From Chrysomallon squamiferum (lineage: Eukaryota > Mollusca > Gastropoda > Neomphalida > Peltospiridae), in assembly GCA_012295275.1 (NCBI GenBank), contig CM022670.1:22669755-22733754 (forward strand): a stretch of DNA of 64,000 nucleotides, given 5' to 3'. Within the stretch, counting starts at the first letter, position 1, and every line of letters begins with the position of its first letter. The position numbers were made by a program, and so were the translations under genes. The notes below the pieces were generated by a model. It was not told where the DNA came from and did no database searches. It saw only the letters and a list, made by a program, of their open reading frames with translations. Positions 21,603-35,440 of this stretch are shown one piece after another.

Positions 21603-22824
21603 ATGTCTGCCACTTCCAAAAAGTTACAAAAAGGCCGTTATCGTCAAAGACTTGCAGCAATCAGCTTTTTAGCAAATATATCTTTAGATGGCACATACAA
21701 TGACACCAAATATTCTGCATTTAACAGAAAACACCAAAGATTAAAAGACGACAGTCCTTGTAATTCAAAAGATGCTATTGAAAGTGAGTCGATAAAAGAA
21801 GAAAGCTTTGGAACAGTGCCAAACGAACCAAAATCAAGTAGTCTTTTGACTGTATTTAATAAATATGACTCTAGCCCAGTACTTCAAAGGTAACAGTTTA
21901 AAAATATTGAATTTATGTTAATTAATACAAATTCATTAAGTCATGTTTTATGTGCTATTATTTTGATTTTACAGAAAATGCTTTTCAGTTTTTAGTAAAC
22001 AGTTAAAACATGTACTTACTACTGTGTTATGGGTTACCAGTCAAATTGTCCTCGTGTGAAAATATTCCCGTCACACTTAACACTGACTACACAACGCATA
22101 CAATAATTAAGAGAAGTGGAATCAAATTCTATGTCATTTTAACCCCATACAATCTCTGGATGCCTTAGGCCTATACATATTTTTCTTCCAACATTAATGC
22201 TCAATAAGGGTATCCATGTTAAATCAAAGAGGCCATTAAATCTTGCTTATAACAATCAATTAAGAACATTACTCGCTCAAACCAAACATCAGAGACGAAT
22301 TCAGGCTAATTCTTTGATGGTTCCGCCTACCTATGTAACTTTATGTTTTAGCTTTAAAACTGTATGCTTAAGTCTGCATCTCACCATCTGCGTATAACAT
22401 AATAAACTTTTCGTACGTGGGGACCACATGGTCCTTTGTATGCAGCGATATTATAACTGGTCACAGTATTAATATGATAATTATGTATACAGTATAGGGA
22501 AGACACTGAAATGACTTATGAAAGCTGAAATCAGTTAATACTATTATGTAAAAATCAACTTTAAGATTATCAAAATATAAGTTCAACTTTAAAATCTGAG
22601 AAATAAAATAAATTATTTTTATTTTTTATTCTGGTTTTAAGTAAAGATAATGGAAAAAGACTAGTTAATTAAATTTAATGTAATTGAGCAGTAGTAGAGT
22701 TTAAATAATTAAATAGGAACAATGTCACAAAAGAGTAATAAATGATTGTGACCACTGCTTTCAGGAATTGCCAGAATGTGGATATTCTGGACATGGTTAT
22801 TATATAAATTAAAAATGCATGTGA

Positions 22825-22856
<32 letters not shown>

Positions 22857-23547
22857 AGGCATTTCCTACTTAGCATCTATTTAATAAGTTTCAATAAATA
22901 AATATATAAATGACCTGTGTAAATAATCTAAACAAAAGCACCCGGATAAAGAAGATATATGTGGGACATATGTCTCCTACAAAATAACAAATATATACAC
23001 ACATACACACAAACATACATACATTTTTCTTTCTTTTTTTCTGATACAATTTTGTTTCATGATTTTCCTCAAAGTTATAAAAACAGTATATTTAGAAAAA
23101 CCAAACAATTTAGAACACTGGTTTCACTGAAAAAAAAAAAAATAAAAAAAATAAATAAATAAAAATAAGAATTAGCAGACATCATGATTATATCCCATAT
23201 ATATTGTCTTTATCCAGTTGCATTTATTTAGATTATTTAGACAGGTCATTATATATTTCTTTATTGAAACTTATTAAATAGATGCTAAGTTTTGTAAATA
23301 CAAGAAAGCTGAAAAGTAGGTGTTGTGATCTCATATGAACTGGGTATTATTTTTTTTAACTTTATGCACAATAAAAGAAATGCCAGAAATAAAGAAATAT
23401 TAAATCTGACTCAGCAATTCAAAAGCAGAATTTTATGATTATTATTAATAAAAAATTTTACAATACAGGTTGATACAGAACAAATTGTACATGATTGTAG
23501 AAACTGAATTTTGTCTTTCTTTTTTGTTCTGTTGTTGTTTGGTTGTT

Positions 23548-23616
<69 letters not shown>

Positions 23617-23623
23617 CATTATC

Positions 23624-23686
<63 letters not shown>

Positions 23687-26600
23687 TTGTCCTTTTCTCC
23701 AAATCTCCTGTTTCACCTTATTTGACAGTAAATAATTATAAATACAAGGTGATGATGACTTTTATCACTACTTGATTAAGATGACTTAATTGTTTTTTCT
23801 CTATTTGAGAACCTCTACAATATCTAGTGGTGAAAAGGGATCAAAGTTCAGTCAGTTGCAGAAGACAGAAGCTTCCACATCAGGGTCCATTTCACTTCCA
23901 CTGGCTAAAGGAAATGTAGCTGGTAAATTGAATAAACATAATCTTAACCAGTAACAAACATACAATGAAAATAGTAATCTTCATTCAGAGTTCTGTCGGA
24001 TTAAATAAATAATTTAATGAGGTTTATTTACAATAATATATATGTACACAACTGTATATGTACACAACTCTTACAAATTTATTATGATAATTTCCTCACC
24101 AGACATATTAAAGTGTTTACTAAAAATTAAAAGGTGATGTTTTATAATTTTAATGAGCACCAGCTTTTTGTTTACAAATTAAATTGATAGTTTACTTTAT
24201 TACTGAACTTTTATTTAACTGAAAGATAAAGCTATATGCTTGTGTGAAATTTTTTGATTCACTCGTCAAGAAATGAAAAGTAAATAACAAATGGGCTTAA
24301 AATGAACCTTTTATTGGTAATGTTCTCTTTTACAGCATATACTCAGTATCTAATTTTTACTATTTCTTTATCTTCAGAAGAGGATAAGAAAAGTTTTCAA
24401 CAGTCCAGTTCATTGTCTAGCTCAAGTGATTCCTTCAAAGAAGTCCACTTTTTAAAACCCGATAAGCACTCTTGGTTTCAAAATGGACGGTAATTTTCAT
24501 ATTTTGCTGTAGCTAATAGAAAGACAAGTATCAAACTGTTTTTGCCTGCTTACAAAAATGCAGTTAAAAATATTTTTGTTCTTACTTTCAGAACTCTGTG
24601 TAATATTCTTGGGTAGTGCTTTTGTTTTCAAAAATGTTTTTAAAAACCCATTTACTTAACTTAAGAAATAATTTAAGGCATGAGTCAATTAAATCATTTT
24701 TAATTGAAGAAATAATAATGAATTAGTTTATCTAATTTATATTTTCATAAATTAAATATTTTCAAAGTTTGACCATTAACACTGGTGTTAATTAAATCTT
24801 TACTGGTTAAAATTAGGATGCCTTGATTTTCAAAATACTTTCATTTTTAATCAATTACATATTTTGTCTTAATTCATATTTTTTTATTGTGATTTAATTT
24901 ATCAGAATAATAGTAGTTTATGAATATTTATAATAGTATATTTGATAAAACAAAAATGTCTGGAAAGTTGGTAAAATATATACATAGAAGCAATATGAAA
25001 CATTTTCATTATAAACAAACATTTTATTATTTTATCCTTTTCTTTCTTTTTCAGGGTTCTCATTGTATCAAAAGCAAAAGTGCCACTTGTCATATGTTCT
25101 GTTCTGGGATTCTGTCACAGGTTAGTTTTCACATTTACTAATTTTACCTTTTTACATTTAAAAAAAAAAAAAAAATAACATATTATTTATTTCCAGATAA
25201 CCCAAGGATCTGAATATTTATTTAATTAAAGCTTCAGTGCAAAAAAATGTATAAATAGGATTTCTAAATTTTACCATAAAAGTAATGTAAATATTTACAA
25301 ATAAGGCTACCATCACACAGACTGAAAATGAACAGATAAAAGTCTTATTTGACAGTACGTTTATGTCATCTGTAGATATCACAAAAATTACGCTGTAACT
25401 GTGGATATTTGAAATAATTTACATAGGAAACAAACATTATCTTCTAAAATTATTGCTGCTTTTTGGTGGGGAAAAAAGGAAACAGTTGTGAGAAGTAATA
25501 GATACTACATTTTTTATTTTGCCACTTTCTCTCTCTCTGTTACTGGATACAAAAGTTAAAAATGAAGTAAAAGTGTGGGATAACATTTTACAGGCCAGTC
25601 GTAGAAGAAACCAGACAACGCAGACATTCAGGTCACTCTGGTTCCCGCTCTATTTCCTCGCAGGAAGGTCTCTTGTGTATCGGTCTGCATGCACTCAACA
25701 AAGTTGAAGATGGACAGGTATTGTTAAAATTAAACTGAGATCTTATTGTGATTGTTGTTTAAGTTTAAACAGTGTCCATCAATTTGTTATTTTTATTTTA
25801 TTCTTAATTATTTTATTTGTTGTCAGCTTTACAGTACTTTCAGTTTATTTTATATCTAATGAACAGGGTATCAGTTACATCTAGAATATGTTGCATTTTT
25901 AAACTTTTAAAAGTTGTTCTGACAAATTAATTCTTGTTGTTTTAAGTGGAGATTATTGTTACTTTTATTTCAGGATGTTTCGTACAAGGAATTTCTTGTC
26001 CCATCCAGAGCAGTGAAAAGAACATATTCAGATTCAGCATCATGTGTCAGTGGAGAAACATCATTTTTCCAAACACAAGGTAGTTATTGCCCAGCTCAGT
26101 GACTTTTTTTGATTTAATAATTATTTTAATTAAAATTAAGTGGAAGTTACACTAAAGCAGGATCAAGAACCAAGATGAAGTAGTAATCTGTTAATGTTTT
26201 AATCCCTTATGACACAAACATAATGACAGTTTTGATTTAATATAATATTAGTAATATGATATGTAGGATGTGTGAAAATACAGGTAAGATTCATATTTCC
26301 ATGTGTGAAAATAACACAAACACACAAACACAAGCTACCTTCTGTACTTCTTTGAAATGATTCTGTCTGCATTGGCTTATTAACTGCATAATGATTACTA
26401 ACAATTTTCTAACTGTGCAGAATGGTTTTTAACTTGTCTCTGGTGTTCAGTAAACCATATTAGCATGTTAACTTTTGGAGGGATATGGCAATTTCAACTT
26501 TATTAATATTTTATGTTAAAAAGAAAAAAGGGAGGACAAATTTAATTTTCTTTAACTTTTATATGATTTTAAAATTTATTGTTTCATTTTTTAAAAATAA

Positions 26601-28406
26601 TTTTTAAACTTTATTATACATATTTTTTTATTTCAGTGTTTTAGTTTGTGATATATATATGAACATGAAAATTAACTTGTAAGAATTTTAAATTTAAAAT
26701 ATGCAAGCATATGTTAAACACTTTTTTCTAATTGCATTTAGCTTTTAAGAGATATTTCTTCTGTAAGGGTATACGTAAAAAAGACTCACACTCAAATGGT
26801 AATTGGTAATGTTCAGTTCTACAGTTTTACAGAATAACATGATCTTTCTTTATTGAATTAATTTCTTATGTTTGATTATTAAATTCTAATTACTCAGCAG
26901 TTATATAACAGTTTTGGTGATGGAACTAACATATGCTTTTTGATGAAATGAATTATAATCAAACTATTGAAGCAAGTTTCCATCAGCCTTATCAGAAACA
27001 TCCTATTTAATTTTAAATTGTTTTAAATAATTTTGTTTCATTTAAAGCAACACAGAGGTAGTGGGTTCTTCCTGTTGGGTAATAAAACTAATTCTCAGTT
27101 TTTCTAAGATGGTTTTCTTGCTTCCTAGATTTGATTGTAAGTCAATGGAATTTAATACATGTAGAATGGCTCCAAATCCTATCTGCATGTATTGCATTTC
27201 ATTTGCATGGCTTTAATCTGATTTGTTTGTTCTTTTTTAATTATTTATTTAATGTCACATTCAGCAGAGAATGTTTATTAACTTCCAGAATTTTAAGAAG
27301 CAGGGACAAAATTGATCATATCACAGAATAAGTTGGGTGTTTTTCCAGTTTCAGTCAGTGGGGGTGGGTAAGACATAGCTCCTTGGAAGAGTGTCTGCTC
27401 CAGGAGCAGAGAGGCATCAGATCAATCCCCCTTAGTGTCCTATTGAACTGTTTCTCAGGCAGTGTAATATCTGACAAAACAGGCCCTGCCACGTACTGTC
27501 CTATCTATGAATGGTGCATATAAAAGATGCCTTCCTGCTTATCAGAAAGATGGCAGATTTCCTCTCAATAATTAAATACTCATTAGTTATACAACCATAA
27601 ATTAAATGTATTGAGTACATTATTAATAAAAACATTTAAAAAAAAAATGGAGTCAGTAATTTGATTTGTTTCATTTCCTTGTTCTCTCTGCTGAGTGTGA
27701 CAAATAACATATGTTTATATCTAACCAGGCCGGGATCTGTTTCGCAGTTTCTCACATGACCCTAGATCCAGCATTTGTTCTTTTCTTCACAGAGGTAACT
27801 CTTTGTTCAGAACAACAAATCATTATTAAAATCATCATCATTACTATTTTTATCCTCATTATCATTAAACCCCTTTAGATACTGCTATTTCATGTTTAAA
27901 AGGTTTTGTGAAATATTACTTTCTTCCAGTGAACAGAAATAAGTAAAGGTGTCATGTTTGTAGATTATATTATCTTAAATGTAAATTATAGCCCAAATAA
28001 TTTGGATATTTGATAACAAATATTCCCAATTTAAATTATTATTTTCTAATGAGAATTTTTAGGAAATTGAATATTACCCTCTAAGAATTTCATATAACAG
28101 TTGTTGTTTTTTTGTTTGTTTTTTGTTTTGTTTTTTTAATAAAACTGGCTTTTAAATATTTTTGTTGTTATTATGTTCTTTGTTTCTGTTGGTTCTTTTT
28201 TTCTTTTTTTTTTTATTTATATAGATATTAATTTTTTAAAATTACATACTGATTAAGATATTTAATGATTTAATCATGTTAAAGTATATTGTCTTTTGTA
28301 GATTTTCTGAAACTTTATTTTAAACTTTTTTACAATTTTTTTTTAGAATATTTAGAATATCATGTTAAAGCATATTGTCTTTTGTAGATTTTCTGAAACT
28401 TTTTTA

Positions 28407-28438
<32 letters not shown>

Positions 28439-28514
28439 AAATAATTTATTACACCCTGTTTCCATTATATAAATATTAGTATTTTTAAAATAGTGGGAAA
28501 TTTATTTAAATATC

Positions 28515-28548
<34 letters not shown>

Positions 28549-30796
28549 TGTGTGTTTGTGTGAATATATATGTATTCTTTCTTTTTTTTGTGCTATGTTT
28601 GGAGTTATTTCTAATTTTGCTGTACTTTATTTGAAATTAAATTATTATACATTCATTTAAGAATATGTAACTAACAAATGTTGAATTAAAAATTGTATAG
28701 GTAATGAGGAAATGGTTGATTTTTATGATCCTAATCTTCTGGATGATCCTGAACTACAGTCTGGCAGTTACCGCACATTGATGACATTTTCCTCCTATAT
28801 TGTGAGTACATTTATATTATATAATGATGGGTTTTTTCAGTCTATACATATATATTTGGTATAAATATTTCTTTTTTAAAAATCAATACATATTATTATT
28901 ATTATTATTATTAAAAATCAATACATCATCATCATTATTATAATTATTATTATTATTTTTTTTTTTTTTTTTTTTTTTTTTAATTAAATTTCTGTTAAAA
29001 GAAAATATAATGCTTCATATGTTTTTATATTTATTGTATTTTATACATTAAGCTGATGTTATGGTCAACTGATGATGTCAATAATATTTATAAAGTTCAA
29101 AAAGTTTAAATTTTATCCCAAGAGCAAACAAGATTAAAAAAAAACAAAAAAAAACGTATGTAAAAAACATCAGTTCTTTATACATAGATATATATATATA
29201 TTGACATATTTGAAATGAGGTGATATTCACTTTTTAAGTTGTTTATTTTCAGACATCAGTCATTGACTATGTGAAGCCCTCCAGCCTGAAAAAGGAACTT
29301 AATGAAAAATTTAAGGAAAGATTTCCAAACATACAGTTAACTCTTTCTAAATTAAGAAGGTGGGTATTTACAAGTTTTTATTTCCCCCATTCATATATAT
29401 GTATATTGTTTATTCATATGTAAAAACTTTTATGGATCATCATAAAATGGTCGTATTATTGAATATAGATAAATACAAACTCTTTATTTTTATATTATTA
29501 CAGCTTAATTTTAAATCAGTTTAAAAAAAAATATCCCTATTTTGTTTTTTATTTGTACCATTTTATTTAGTTTTGTTATAAGCATTACTTTTATATTATT
29601 TTGTTATTTCAGTATTAAGAAGGAGCTTTGGCAAATTGCAGTGAAGGTAATATATATTCAGTGTTATATCATTATGAATAATTTTGCCTTTTATTATTAT
29701 AGATACGATACTTCAATTATATTGTGTGTGTGCATCTGTGTGCATGCGTCTCTGTGTGTGATTTTGTCCACTAAACTGATAGATAATTTTTATCATGTTT
29801 TGATATGTTGTAAAAAAATGTTTGAATTTACATAATATAACTTCTTATTTTGAAAAATTAGCTTTGTTTATTTTTTTAATTATTACAGTCTCGAGCTGGT
29901 ATCTGGACTGTAGCACAAGCTTACGTTTTCTTTGAGAAACTCATTCTTAAGGTAATAATACTTTGAAAATACTTCATAAGAGCCTAATTAATTCCGTTGT
30001 CTGTTTAAATGAAGTAATTATAGATTTAAGATCAACACATCCATAGAATTGATACATATTATATACATAATTATATATATTTTATTGGGGGTTTTTTGGT
30101 TTATTTTAAAATAAATATTTAAAACTAATATGATGAGAAATTTGTATTGGAAATATGGTTTTCAAACACTCAAGGATTAATTTAATAAACTAATATGCAT
30201 GTATTTCCTCAAAAAACACTTATAATGAATCAACAATAATACTTTATTTGTAATCAGCTAAAATCAGAATTGTACTGTTTTAGAAAAAGGAGAACCATTT
30301 TGTTCACTTCTTTCATTACTTGTTTTCACAGCATCAGATAAATAAACAGAACAGAAAACTGTGTGCTGGGGCTTGCCTTATGTTGTCTGCCAAACTGAAT
30401 GATGTAAAAGGTGCTGATCTGTCCAAACTGATTGAAGTGAGTTCTTTGTTATTTATCTTATGTAATTAACAATTTTACTTATTTTTTAGTTTCTTATAAG
30501 ACTAATTATCATAACATTTCTAGATCAATGATTATTATAATTCAGCTTCTAGTACAGTATGTTACTGACATTTGTTGAAAATAAATATCTTTTCACAAAA
30601 AAAAAAAAAAAAAAAAAGAATAAAAATTTTATAATAAATGCATTTTAATTTTCAGCAAATAGAAGATACCTTCCGCCTTCATAGAAAAGAAATGTTATCG
30701 TTTGAATTTGCATGTCTTGTGACTCTGGAATTCTCTCTGCACATCCCTGATGCCGATGTTTATCCACATTACCAACGTCTGGTGTATCGCTCCTGA
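21603..30796 (+). CDS. CABLES1: CDK5 and ABL1 enzyme substrate (CABLES) family protein
   Basis: CABLES proteins are adaptors with a C-terminal cyclin-like fold that link CDK2/CDK5 to tyrosine kinases and restrain proliferation. Thirteen coding exons: 21603-21889, 23810-23922, 24378-24489, 25055-25120, 25594-25717, 25974-26079, 27729-27794, 28701-28801, 29253-29359, 29613-29646, 29889-29951, 30332-30436, 30656-30796 (TGA). Together they give a clean 474-residue ORF with consistent phases. Diagnostic segments: [17 protein letters not shown] near the N terminus; [19 protein letters not shown]; the serine-rich block ending in [35 protein letters not shown]; and the cyclin-like end with [52 protein letters not shown] and [20 protein letters not shown]. 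The start at 21,603 (MSATSKK) sits just before the conserved block; an in-frame ATG at 21,429 would add 58 unconserved residues. Vertebrates have CABLES1 and CABLES2; the single mollusc gene may be pro-orthologous to both, so the symbol is approximate. Confidence 0.93.
22828..22857. repeat. (GT)n microsatellite in CABLES intron 1
   Basis: About 30 bp of alternating GT. Apart from this and the TTTA/TTA array downstream, intron 1 (21,890-23,809) shows only AT-rich sequence. Confidence 0.85.
23547..23687. repeat. Compound (TTTA)n / (TTA)n microsatellite
   Basis: About 48 bp of TTTA units turn into about 90 bp of mostly TTA units with a few interruptions. All three plus-strand frames stay open here only because the repeats lack stop codons; the resulting poly-Ile, poly-Leu and poly-Tyr ORFs are artefacts. 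Confidence 0.95.
27362..27647 (+). mobile_element. tRNA-derived SINE, mollusc Deu-type
   Basis: The head resembles a tRNA: an A-box-like TAGCTCCTTGGAAGAGTG and a B-box-like CATCAGATCAATCCC about 35 bp later. The body contains ATGGTGCATATAAAAGATGC and the tail AATGTATTGAGTACATTATT followed by AATAAAAACATTT and a poly-A. This body and tail closely resemble the dispersed SINEs I know from gastropods and bivalves (GCATATAAAAGATCCCTT... and GTTGAGTGCGTCGTTAAATA). It lies in CABLES intron 6, in sense orientation, and is diverged, so probably old. Confidence 0.7.
28275..28407. repeat. Direct duplication of about 60 bp (86-bp period)
   Basis: The block beginning CATGTTAAAGTATATTGTC and running through GTAGATTTTCTGAAACTTT occurs at 28,275 and again at 28,361 with one substitution in its first half. 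It is a recent local tandem duplication in CABLES intron 7. Confidence 0.8.
28515..28561. repeat. (TG)n microsatellite in CABLES intron 7
   Basis: About 47 bp of TG with two TTTG interruptions. The following intron 8 carries (ATT)n near 28,896 and a T homopolymer of about 25 bp at 28,957-28,981. Confidence 0.85.
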
Positions 30797-33700
30797 CCCA
30801 GGCTCCGTTTTTGCCAAAAAAAGCTTACGTGATTTACATTTGTTTTGCAGCGCAATGCTTTTTACACTGTTTTCAGTTATTGCTGCTGCTTGGGATCTAA
30901 AACAAGTTTACTTAACACTGACTTTGTCAATGCCTGGTGCATCACATTGGTGTTACCTGTTTTATAAATGTGACATTCAAGTCAGCTTCAGGATAATTCT
31001 GTTACCTGTTACTGTTTTGTGTCTTGGGCATTGACTGATTTGCAAGCCAGTATAGAACCTGCAGGATCATTTTTTTATTTTTGTTAATGAAAATCATCAG
31101 TCTTCAGTGATTAATTGATGTCTTAATCTGGTGTAAATGATTGGAAGTTAAAAATTTCAGTGTATTTTTTTTTTTTTTTTGTGCAATTTGTCAATATGAT
31201 GGCTACAGGGAAACTGATGTTAATAATTCAATGTTAAGTTTAGTGAGCATGTTGTACTGCTTCTCAATATTGCTGCAAGCCTCAATTAATCAAATCTGAT
31301 GACAGTTTGTTAGTGAAATTACACCAACATTTCGTTTCTTTTTTCTTTATTTATTTTCTTGGGTTTTTTGTTTTGAATTATAACTGCATATCAAGACTCA
31401 AAAGCTAATACTCATAATTATGCCACTGTTTAAAAAGAGGCAGTTAGTTTGATATATTTATATCTGTCAACGGCAGCTGATAATGTGTGGTTTGTATTGT
31501 GTTTTGTGTCTTAATATAAATGTATCATTTTCACAATACAGTAAAAAACTGTAGCTATTTTGTATAAATATTCAGTGGATTGAGACTACATTTTGTTTTG
31601 TAAAATATAACATTAACAACTATTACACAGACTAAACTTTCCTACTGGAAGAGGAATAAAAGTGAAATTGTCCACTGTGACAAAACAAACTGAATTGCCT
31701 TCAATCAACATCTTTTTCTAGAAAATATATATATTGTTTTTTTTTTTTAATTCTGGTATGGAAGAGATATGTAATTCCAGTTTATTATATTTTGAAATCT
31801 TTTATGATATAGACCACTTCACAATCATTCTTTAAATGACTTCTGTCAACAAAAAAAACAATGATCAATATTCTTGAAACTAAGATGTTTGTCTAAGGCA
31901 TCAGAAATGTGACCTCATTTTTATTTTTAATTTTTTTTATTTTTTTAAATTTTTATTACTTTTTTTTTACTCTGTTCCATTCTGAATATTTTGTGTAATT
32001 AAATGACTATTATTATTATCATCATCATTTTATCATATTTATGTAGCACCCTTTCCATACAAAGTACATTCTAGGGTATTGACACATATCTGGCAATGTT
32101 TTTATGTATTTGTAATTACAATGAATTGTAATTAGATTTTGTTACGAGTGAGAAGAACAAGATACAAATGTTTTTTTGTGTTCAAATTCATGAATGGTTT
32201 GTTTGGTTAAGTTTTAAAATGTTTTGTTATTGTTGCAGAGAGTTGTTTGGTGAAGTATCTTGTTTGACTTGGATAAGGCAGCAGTAATGAAAGTGCTTTA
32301 AAGTCCCGATGTAAACATGAACATTTATAATGTTTTTATTTATTTTTGATTGACAATGATGCTGTTTTAGACAACAACAATAAAAAAGAACTCTAAAGGG
32401 TTCTTAACATTTTTATTTTAATATGTATAATTTTGTGATTAGCATGATTCAAATGAAGATAGTTTTTTTTTTTTTCATTTTGTTTCACTTTGATGATCTC
32501 ATGAAAAACTAGTCATTTGTGTAAAGTATGATTTTTGTAAAACGTATATTTTACAAGTTTTCATTAGTGATTGATTCACAGAGTATAGTTTTATAAAACA
32601 GAATAAAGTGGAGTTTGGAAGAACTGTGATACTGGTATCTAAATGTTGAATGTACAGTGCAAGTCTTTCAGGAAATAATTTATCAATTCATAGCATAATT
32701 TTTGTTTGTAAACACTTGTATTTTCTCTTCATCTGACAAACATTAAAATATAAAATGTCATTACATTTCACTGTTTCATATACAATGTTATAACAACTTT
32801 TAATATTAAAGTGGTTTAGTATTGTTTGTTGTTTTGCTGATTTTTTGGGGGGATTATTTATATAATTTTTTTTAATTTTTTTTTTTAGATTTTTTTTTAA
32901 TTTTTTTAATTTTTTTTAGATGTTTTTAAAAAAAAAATTGGTTGGCGTTTTTATTATTTATTAATATGTTTATTTTCAGATGTTTGCATTGTTTTTGTCT
33001 TTGTTTTTTTTTTTTTTTTTTTTTTTTTGTTTGTTTGTTTTTAAAAAAAGACATTATTTTGTCAGTTAGTGGGAAAATATGAAAATAAATTTTTGACATA
33101 ATCCCCAAAAACAAGTTAAACAAGTTAAACAAAATAGAAATAAAACAAAATCTTAGTGAATCAATAAATAAATAACTGAATGAAATTATTATTGTTTTCT
33201 TTTCTTCTTTTTTTTTGTTTTCTTTTTTTTTTTAAATATTTTTTGAGGAAGTGGCATCATCTGGATTTTTTACAATACTATATAAAAACAAACGTATTAT
33301 AATAGCCTATTGTCACATTCTTATTAAATTTTAATTGGCACAAAATATTTACAAACATTCATGTGCTAAAACTAAAAATGCATGGATCTTTTAATATGAA
33401 ACAATCTATAACAAAGGTAAGATTCACATACACACAATTATATCATTATTTTGAAAATGTTTTTTTCTAAGAAATAGCCATTTATTAAATGTAGTATTTA
33501 AAATTCAGTACATGGAATACTTTCCTTTTTTTCTTTTAAGATATAAATGTATATTTGTAAATCAGTTTTATATCATTACTTTTTTATTTTATACCATGAC
33601 ATTGGATATATTTATTGAGTACATTAATCGTATGTAAAAGTCAAACGAGGCATACAGTTTAGGCTTATTATAAACTATTATTAATTATTCCATTATTTAC

Positions 33701-34443
33701 AGATCAAAGAAAATAATTAGTACGTTTCTTGATGACGCTTTTTCTATTTCAATATATTGTTACTATGTAAAACTATTTGGTTTTATTCTGAATTAAAAAG
33801 ATGTGATAGTAAACTTTTTATGTTTAAATATCCCTGATAGTTAATTAGAGGCTGTTAGATATATATATATATATATATATTCTTAAGAAAACTGTAAACA
33901 GAAACATGCAAAATGTTGGATACTGTTACTATAGGGAGACATATTTTATAGCTATTAATTTTTTACTCAGAATTTTCTAGAAAGTTGGCAGTAACAATTT
34001 ATGTAATAAAGATGTGTAATTATTATCATCATTTTTTGTTTTTATTTCTTTATTTCTTTATTACTGTTATATATTTTTCTGATAAAGACTTACTGTTATA
34101 TGTACAAATGATGTCATTAATAAAAAATAGCATTTGAGGAACAGCATTTTCGTATTTGAGCAGAAATCCCAAGTTTTCACCATTTTAATAAAATCAGTAT
34201 CAAAATAGAATAAATTATCATGAATTCATTTCTTGTTTCACCCCAGTATGTAATACTTAAACTTGTATGTACATGGAAAACTCTGAATTACACTGATAAA
34301 TAATGAAAGATTCTTATTTTTAATTTTTATCACTTTTATTATGTGCTATTTAACTTTCTTTTTTGTTGTTTGTTTTTTATTTATTATTATTATTATTGTT
34401 GTTGTTGTTGTTCTTATTTTATGTGTGTATGTGTTTTTATTTT

Positions 34444-34478
<35 letters not shown>

Positions 34479-34777
34479 GTTTGCGTATTTTGTTTAAGTT
34501 TAAAAATTTTAAACAGTTTAAAGACAAATATTTTTGTAGTTTTAGTTTTGATATTTTGTTTGTTTTTTAGTGGTTTTTTGTGAAGCTGTTAATTTGGGAA
34601 AACCAGTATAAAGATAAACTAAATTAAATTTTGTATTAGACTTATTAAAACATGATGAAACTGTTTTACAAACTTACTGTTACGGCACTGAAATAAATAC
34701 TGAACAAAGTATTGTCTGTGATTTCAGAACATGTTATGATATTTATTATAACTAGAACATTTTTTTTTTTTCTTTCT

Positions 34778-34809
<32 letters not shown>
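30797..34809. other. CABLES 3'UTR and intergenic DNA
   Basis: AT-rich sequence after the CABLES stop. AATAAA motifs on the plus strand occur at 31,655-31,660, 32,379-32,384 and 32,602-32,607; any could end the transcript and I cannot choose between them. Long T or A runs occur near 33,005, 34,450 and 34,770. A (TA)n run lies near 33,860. No supported gene. Confidence 0.5.
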
Positions 34810-34811
<2 letters not shown>

Positions 34812-34954
34812 GTTTAAACCAAGCAACCCAACCTTTTTCGAGAAGCGGGCCATAAGACATGGCTCATCCTCAGGCGGGCCCCGCAGGTACTAATTTAGGC
34901 GATTAAAGTTATTTTCCTTGTGAAATCAGGCGGACCGCAGTTTGCCCATGACTG
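34810..34954. mobile_element. hAT-like short non-autonomous element (possible)
   Basis: The segment starts CAGTTTAAACC and ends GCCCATGACTG, so both ends read CAGT inward. Inside are CCCAACCTTTTTCGAGAAGCGG and GGCGGACCGCAGTTTGCCCA, wording typical of hAT (Charlie-type) terminal regions with their GCGGGCC and GGGCAAACT motifs. It is strikingly GC-rich against its AT surroundings. I see no clear 8-bp target-site duplication, so the limits are approximate. Confidence 0.45.
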
Positions 34955-35025
34955 ATTGAGACTGTTTATCTCGATAGAAAAACAGACTTTTGAAATAAAA
35001 ATATCATGGGTTACAAATATGCTGT

Positions 35026-35063
<38 letters not shown>

Positions 35064-35144
35064 ACAAACAAAAAAAAACTAATAACATTAAATTTTAAAA
35101 ATATGATTTAACTTTAAAATTTTATGAAGGCGACAAAAAGAATA

Positions 35145-35146
<2 letters not shown>

Positions 35147-35185
<39 letters not shown>
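35147..35185. repeat. (AAT)n microsatellite
   Basis: About 39 bp of AAT units in intergenic DNA; a similar run is at 36,676-36,703. Confidence 0.9.
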
Positions 35186-35186
<1 letters not shown>

Positions 35187-35440
35187 CAAATTAATAATTA
35201 ATAACTTTTAAAAAATAGCAATAAAACAAAACAAAACAAAAGCATATTCGGTTATCGGTGATTTTGCGAATCCCCACACACATTAAAAGAAAAAAAGAAA
35301 CCTATTTTAATTCACCGCCCTTGCTACAGAACATGTAGTTGGGAGATAAATAAATAAAATTAATGTTCTCAGAATAAATAGAAATTAAATATAACCAAAC
35401 ATTTTTAGAACAGATATTAAAACTTTTCTCCAGTTCTTAC

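Noticed and set aside
23470-23775. Three overlapping plus-strand ORFs across the TTTA/TTA array
   Set aside because: Stop-free only because the repeat units lack stops; homopolymeric products.
34666-34860. Lys-rich minus-strand ORF
   Set aside because: Translation of an A/T homopolymer joined to the hAT-like fragment.
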